From PHET01 sp038202795 (lineage in GTDB: Bacteria; Actinomycetota; Coriobacteriia; Anaerosomatales; PHET01), in the NCBI GenBank assembly GCA_038202795.1, contig JBBREQ010000136.1:1-5132 (forward strand): DNA of 5,132 nt, given 5' to 3'. Shown piece by piece: positions 5,084-5,132 of the stretch. Every line of letters begins with the position of its first letter. Within the stretch, counting starts at the first letter, position 1. Below the pieces are notes generated by a model that did no database searches, had not been told where the DNA came from, and saw only the letters and a program-made list of their open reading frames with translations. Position numbers and translations under genes: made by a program.

Positions 5084-5132
5084 GTGCGGATCGAACCCGA
5101 AGACATCGACGAAACCCACAACATGGTCCAGC
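5084..5132 (+). CDS. PFL-family protein (UPF0210/DUF711), N-terminal fragment
   Basis: A GTG at 5084 opens a frame to the window edge encoding VRIEPEDIDETHNMVQ (16 codons). An AGAGG box at 5071-5075, 8 bases upstream, supports the start. The E-x-I-x-E-T-x-x-M pattern resembles the N-terminus of UPF0210/DUF711 proteins of about 450 residues, which are called PFL-like for resemblance to pyruvate formate-lyase-type folds, and whose gene usually follows the UPF0237 ACT gene. The identification comes mostly from this pairing and a short motif; nothing beyond residue 16 is visible. It is probably co-transcribed with the ACT gene, since no promoter or terminator is obvious in the 60-bp gap. Confidence 0.65.
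   Translation, partial: MRIEPEDIDETHNMVQ

Noticed and set aside
4829..5119. Minus-strand frame of 96 codons across the ACT gene and the gap
   Set aside because: It is antisense to a clear UPF0237 protein and shows no domain of its own.
1..5132. Mobile element, CRISPR array, tRNA or phage signature
   Set aside because: No direct repeat array, terminal inverted repeats, integrase or transposase frame or tRNA-like fold was seen by eye; base composition looks even across the window.

Overview
The window is GC-rich, gene-dense bacterial DNA. It holds the 5' half of an archaeal/vacuolar-type (V/A-type) ATPase operon on the minus strand, a divergent membrane-anchored M23-type protein, and a small cluster with a DUF951 protein, a UPF0237 ACT-domain protein and the start of what looks like its UPF0210 (PFL) partner. 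High GC, a V-type instead of F-type ATPase, and the DUF951 and ACT/PFL families together suggest a high-GC anaerobic lineage such as the actinobacterial class Coriobacteriia, or a high-GC Bacillota relative. This is inference from gene content; there is no rRNA or other taxonomic marker here.

Positions 1-3151 (minus strand) encode, in transcription order, the peripheral-stalk coiled-coil subunit G/H, the large membrane subunit I (a-type stator), the double-hairpin rotor subunit K (c-type) and the first 48 codons of stalk subunit E, which runs off the left edge. The order H-I-K-E is the usual head of bacterial and archaeal V/A-ATPase operons, normally followed by C, F, A, B and D outside this window. 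The genes are tightly packed: 8 bp between H and I, a 4-bp GTGA overlap between I and K, and 6 bp between K and E. Together they form most of the membrane sector and stator of an ion-pumping or ATP-making rotary enzyme. Subunit K carries the full residue set associated with Na+ binding in the Enterococcus hirae enzyme.

Positions 3152-3351 form a divergent control region. Two TATACT -10 boxes lie in an 8-bp inverted repeat, one facing the ATPase operon and one facing the M23 gene. The ATPase -10 box also sits inside a local palindrome. A possible 12-codon leader ORF overlaps the M23 start codon as ATGA.

Positions 3352-4404 (plus strand) encode a 350-residue protein with an Arg/Pro-rich N-terminal tail, one membrane segment and a C-terminal M23/LytM-like domain whose first metal-ligand histidine appears replaced by aspartate. 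It converges on a small minus-strand DUF951 gene (4427-4633). A 114-bp divergent gap with a strong GC-rich hairpin separates that gene from the plus-strand UPF0237 ACT-domain gene (4748-5023). A PFL-family reading frame begins at 5084 and leaves the right edge.

No mobile element, CRISPR array, tRNA or rRNA was seen. The ATPase and ACT/PFL genes are known families. The less ordinary points are the altered M23 metal site, the symmetric divergent promoter and the hairpin at 4699-4718.
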